Shown one piece after another: positions 15,203 through 18,401 of a stretch of 18,401 nt of DNA (its first letter is position 1; every line of letters begins with the position of its first letter). Below the pieces are notes generated by a model. It saw only the letters and a list, made by a program, of their open reading frames with translations. It was not told the origin of the DNA and ran no database searches. Made by a program: the position numbers and the translations under genes. Origin of the DNA: JAEUMD01 sp937950105 (lineage in GTDB: Bacteria; Pseudomonadota; Alphaproteobacteria; Rhizobiales; Hyphomicrobiaceae); assembly GCA_036821845.1 (NCBI GenBank), contig DAISIT010000063.1, positions 1 to 18,401 of the forward strand. Direction: 5' to 3'.

Positions 15203-16226
15203 TGAGCGCTGCGGCCGCGAGCCCCCGGCATTATGCGCCGCTGCGGCATGTGCCGCTCGTCGCCATCGAGCACATGACCATGCGCTTCGGCGGCCTGACC
15301 GCGGTCGACGATCTCTCGTTCGAGGTGCGCCGCGGCGACATCACCGCGCTGATCGGTCCCAATGGCGCCGGCAAGACCACCGTCTTCAACTGCATCACCG
15401 GCTTCTACAAACCGAGCAGCGGGCGCATCGCGCTCGCCAGCGCCGAAGGTGTGACCAGCGCCGATGTCGCGCGGGTGACGCGCAGCGGACAGCGCTACCA
15501 CGTCAACGGCAACGGCGGCGTCTTCCTGCTCGAACGCATGCCCGATTTCGAGATCGCCGCGCGCGCCCGCGTCGCCCGCACCTTCCAGAACATCCGCCTG
15601 TTCACCGGCATGACGGTGCTCGAGAACCTCGTCGTTGCGCAGCACAATCGACTGATGCACGCCTCCGGTTTCTCGCTGCTCGGCCTGTTGGGTACCGCCG
15701 GCTACCGCCGCGCCGAGAGGGCCGCGGTCGAGCGCGCGCTCTACTGGCTCGACACGATCGGGCTGACGGCGCGCGCCGACGATCCGGCCGGCGATCTGCC
15801 CTATGGCGATCAACGTCGCCTTGAGATCGCGCGCGCCATGTGCACCGATCCCGTACTGCTGTGCCTCGACGAGCCGGCCGCCGGCCTCAACCCGCGCGAG
15901 AGCGCCGACCTCAACACCCTGCTGCGCAAGATCCGCGACGGGCACGCGACGTCGATCCTGCTGATCGAGCACGACATGAGCGTCGTCATGGAGATTTCCG
16001 ACCATGTCGTCGTGCTGGAACACGGCGCCAAGATTTCTGACGGCACGCCGGATTTCGTCAAGAACGACCCGACCGTGATCGCTGCCTATCTCGGTGTCGA
16101 TGAGAGCGAGGAGCCCGCCGCCGAGGCTGAGATCGAGGCGGCCCAGCGCCGGGGCGCAAGAAAGGCCGGCGGCAACGGCAACGGGAGTGGCAAGCCCGGA
16201 ACCAACGGCAGCCCGGGGGGCGCGCG

Positions 16227-16230
<4 letters not shown>
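15202..16230 (+). CDS. livG: Branched-chain amino acid ABC transporter ATP-binding protein LivG
   Basis: ABC ATPase of 342 aa. Walker A is GPNGAGKT (52-59), the signature region is LPYGDQRRLEIARA (199-212), Walker B is LLCLDEPAAGL (219-229) and the H-loop histidine is H257 in LIEHDMS. The family segment VARTFQNIRLFTGMTVLENL lies at 124-143. E. coli LivG is 255 aa; the extra length comes from about 40 residues between SGRIALAS and the VARTFQN segment (roughly 81-120), and from a C-terminal tail after 300 rich in Glu, Ala, Gly and Asn. The ATG at 15202-15204 has AAGGAGG upstream; the frame is open earlier but overlaps livM. The stop overlaps the livF start by 4 nt (ATGA). Confidence 0.93.
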
Positions 16231-17107
<877 letters not shown>

Positions 17108-17144
17108 GCGGCAAGCGCCGCAGCGCACGGCAGGGAGAGCGAGC

Positions 17145-17477
17145 ATGCCCGACATCTACCAGACCGGCGCCAACGGCCTCTGGGTCTTTCTCGTGCTGAC
17201 GGTGGTGCTCGGCGGCGCTGGCGCGTTCGTGACCGGGCGGGCGATGGCCTCGACCTGGCGGCCGGTCTGGATGCTGGTTCTCTACATGGTGCTGCTGGCT
17301 GCCGCGGTACGCTTCTTCCATTATGCGCTGTTCGCGGAGCCACTGCTCGCCGCCGGCAACACCATCATCGACTTCGCCGTCCTGCTCGCGGCGGGCCTCG
17401 CCGGCTATCGCACCATGCGCGCGCGCCAGATGGCGACCCAGTACGCCTGGCTCGACGGCGACGACCGCCCGGGCTGA
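17145..17477 (+). CDS. Small membrane protein of the liv operon (DUF6867-like)
   Basis: Protein of 110 aa with three probable membrane helices (about 11-32, 42-60 and 73-89). Conserved-looking features are the stretch TGRAMASTWRPVWMLVLYM (30-48), RFFHYALF (56-63) and the end RTMRARQMATQYAWLD (89-104). I recall similar small proteins placed between livF and livK in Bradyrhizobium-type genomes, annotated DUF6867; this assignment is from memory. The ATG at 17145-17147 follows GGGAGAG at 7 nt and lies 37 nt after livF, so it is co-transcribed. It has no known function; position suggests an accessory role in the transporter. Confidence 0.8.
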   Translation: MPDIYQTGANGLWVFLVLTVVLGGAGAFVTGRAMASTWRPVWMLVLYMVLLAAAVRFFHYALFAEPLLAAGNTIIDFAVLLAAGLAGYRTMRARQMATQYAWLDGDDRPG

Positions 17478-17493
17478 GCCCGGCCGCCCCCGC

Positions 17494-17512
17494 GCCGGGC
17501 AATCTGCCCGGC
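17494..17512 (+). terminator. Hairpin downstream of the small membrane protein gene
   Basis: GCCGGGC (17494-17500) and GCCCGGC (17506-17512) form a perfect 7-bp stem with the 5-nt loop AATCT, 16 nt past the stop. No T-run follows. It may end the livHMGF transcript before the binding-protein gene. Confidence 0.5.
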
Positions 17513-17615
17513 CGTTCACCACGAGACTTCACCCCCTCCACGACGCGCGTGACAACACCACTTTTTTCGGGGAAACATGCTGCGGCGCACACCCTTGTGC
17601 GGCGATCCGATCGGT

Positions 17616-17636
17616 AGCGGGCTCGACCGGCCCGCT
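17616..17636 (+). other. Hairpin in the leader of the substrate-binding protein gene
   Basis: AGCGGGC (17616-17622) and GCCCGCT (17630-17636) form a perfect 7-bp stem around a 7-nt loop, about 77 nt before the start. A weaker CGCAC/GTGCG stem lies just upstream near 17586-17601. Whether they are in the mRNA leader depends on an unlocated promoter, so the role is unknown. Confidence 0.35.
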
Positions 17637-17712
17637 CCGGCGATCGCTCGGGGCGAGGGCGATGTGCGGCGACAGGACGAAGATGTCGGCAGATTTCAAA
17701 CGGAGACGATGG

Positions 17713-18401
17713 ATGCGTCAGCTCTGGCACGCAGGTTTTGCTCTACTGGCGGGCCTCTCGCTCGCGGCATGTGACAACAGCCCGAAGAAAGAGGAAGCCA
17801 AGAAAGAGCCGGTCAAGACCGAGACGACCAAGACGGCCGCCGCACCGACAGCACCGGCTGCGACACCGGCAGCGACGCCCGCCCCCACCCCCGCCGCAGC
17901 ACCTGCCGCCGCGAAGGTGGTGAAGATCGCAGTCGCCGGCCCGCTCACCGGCGCCAACGCCGCCTTCGGCGCGCAGATCAAGAACGGCGCCGAGCAGGCC
18001 GCCGAGGACATCAACGCCGCCGGCGGCATTCTCGGCCACAAGATCGAGCTCCTCTATGGCGACGACGTTTCCGATCCCAAGCAGGGCGTCTCTATCGCCA
18101 ACAAGTTTGCAGGCGACGGCGCCAAGCTCGTCGTCGGCCACTTCAACTCCGGCGTCTCGATTCCCTCCTCCGACGTCTATGCCGAGAACGGCATGCTGCA
18201 GATCACGCCCGGCTCCACCAACCCGACCTTCACCGAGCGCGGCATGTGGAACGTGTTCCGCACCTGCGGCCGTGACGATCAGCAGGGCACCGTCGCCGGC
18301 AACTACATCGCCGAAAACCTGAAGGGCAAGAAGATCGCCGTCGTTCACGACAAGACCACCTACGGCAAGGGCCTCGCCGACGAGACCAAGAAGGCCATGA
18401 A
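17713..18401 (+). CDS. livK: ABC transporter substrate-binding protein (LivK-like), predicted lipoprotein, cut by right edge
   Basis: N-terminal 229 codons of a leucine/amino acid binding protein of the LivK class (periplasmic binding protein type I). The mature fold begins with VVKIAVAGPLTGANAAFGAQIKNGAEQAAEDINAAGG and continues with VVGHFNSGVSIPSSDVYAENGMLQITPGSTNP and KIAVVHDKTTYGKGLA, all typical. Residues 1-20 are a lipoprotein signal with lipobox LAAC (C20). An unusual linker of roughly 45 residues follows, first Lys/Glu/Thr-rich, then Ala/Pro-rich. The start ATG at 17713-17715 has GGAG 7 nt upstream and gives a normal signal length; in-frame ATGs at 17683 and 17662 would add a KRRRW-containing n-region. 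It follows the liv genes on the same strand after a 235-nt gap and probably has its own promoter. The ligand cannot be read from the sequence. Confidence 0.9.
   Translation, partial: MRQLWHAGFALLAGLSLAACDNSPKKEEAKKEPVKTETTKTAAAPTAPAATPAATPAPTPAAAPAAAKVVKIAVAGPLTGANAAFGAQIKNGAEQAAEDINAAGGILGHKIELLYGDDVSDPKQGVSIANKFAGDGAKLVVGHFNSGVSIPSSDVYAENGMLQITPGSTNPTFTERGMWNVFRTCGRDDQQGTVAGNYIAENLKGKKIAVVHDKTTYGKGLADETKKAM

Noticed and set aside
14659..16023. 454-aa open frame on the minus strand across livM and livG
   Set aside because: Antisense to confident genes, with shadow-like composition.

Overview
The window is GC-rich DNA from what looks like an alphaproteobacterium, probably of the order Hyphomicrobiales (Rhizobiales). 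The evidence is the high GC content, the LivHMGF transporter with its small membrane protein companion, the flavocytochrome c / SoxYZ genes with an ArsR-type persulfide sensor, and the FadE/FadJ/FadI set. No rRNA, tRNA, CRISPR array, transposase or phage gene was seen. One 100-N assembly gap lies in livF.

Layout. (1) 1-610, minus strand: the N-terminal half of a cyclopropane-fatty-acyl-phospholipid synthase, cut by the window edge. (2) 611-863: intergenic, holding a pair of inverted 30-bp palindromic repeats. (3) 864-7429, minus strand: a fatty acid beta-oxidation operon, transcribed fadE, fadJ, mntA, hepT, fadI. An MntA/HepT nucleotidyltransferase toxin-antitoxin pair sits inside it, between fadJ and the thiolase gene, with gaps of only 16, 1 and 32 nt. 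A near-perfect 22-bp palindrome upstream of fadE (7632-7653) is a likely operator. (4) 7957-12160: a sulfur oxidation island. It has an ArsR-family regulator with the SqrR/BigR cysteine pair (plus), a monoheme cytochrome c and the flavoprotein of flavocytochrome c sulfide dehydrogenase (minus), a SoxS-like periplasmic thioredoxin (minus), and SoxY and SoxZ (plus). A GAATATG element recurs upstream of fccA, fccB and soxY, in the same orientation relative to each gene. No soxXA, soxB or soxCD is present here. (5) 12414-12656: a small protein with two CDGSH iron-sulfur motifs. (6) 12881 to the right edge, plus strand: a branched-chain amino acid type ABC transporter (livH, livM, livG, livF), a small three-helix membrane protein, and the start of a substrate-binding protein that here looks like a lipoprotein.

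How the parts work together. FadE, FadJ and FadI cover all steps of the beta-oxidation spiral after acyl-CoA formation. The sulfur genes suggest sulfide oxidation by flavocytochrome c, with sulfur carried on SoxY and SoxS keeping the SoxY cysteine reduced, under control of the persulfide-responsive repressor. The Liv genes import amino acids or related small acids across the inner membrane. The regions look like independent units placed side by side; I see no clear mechanistic link between them.
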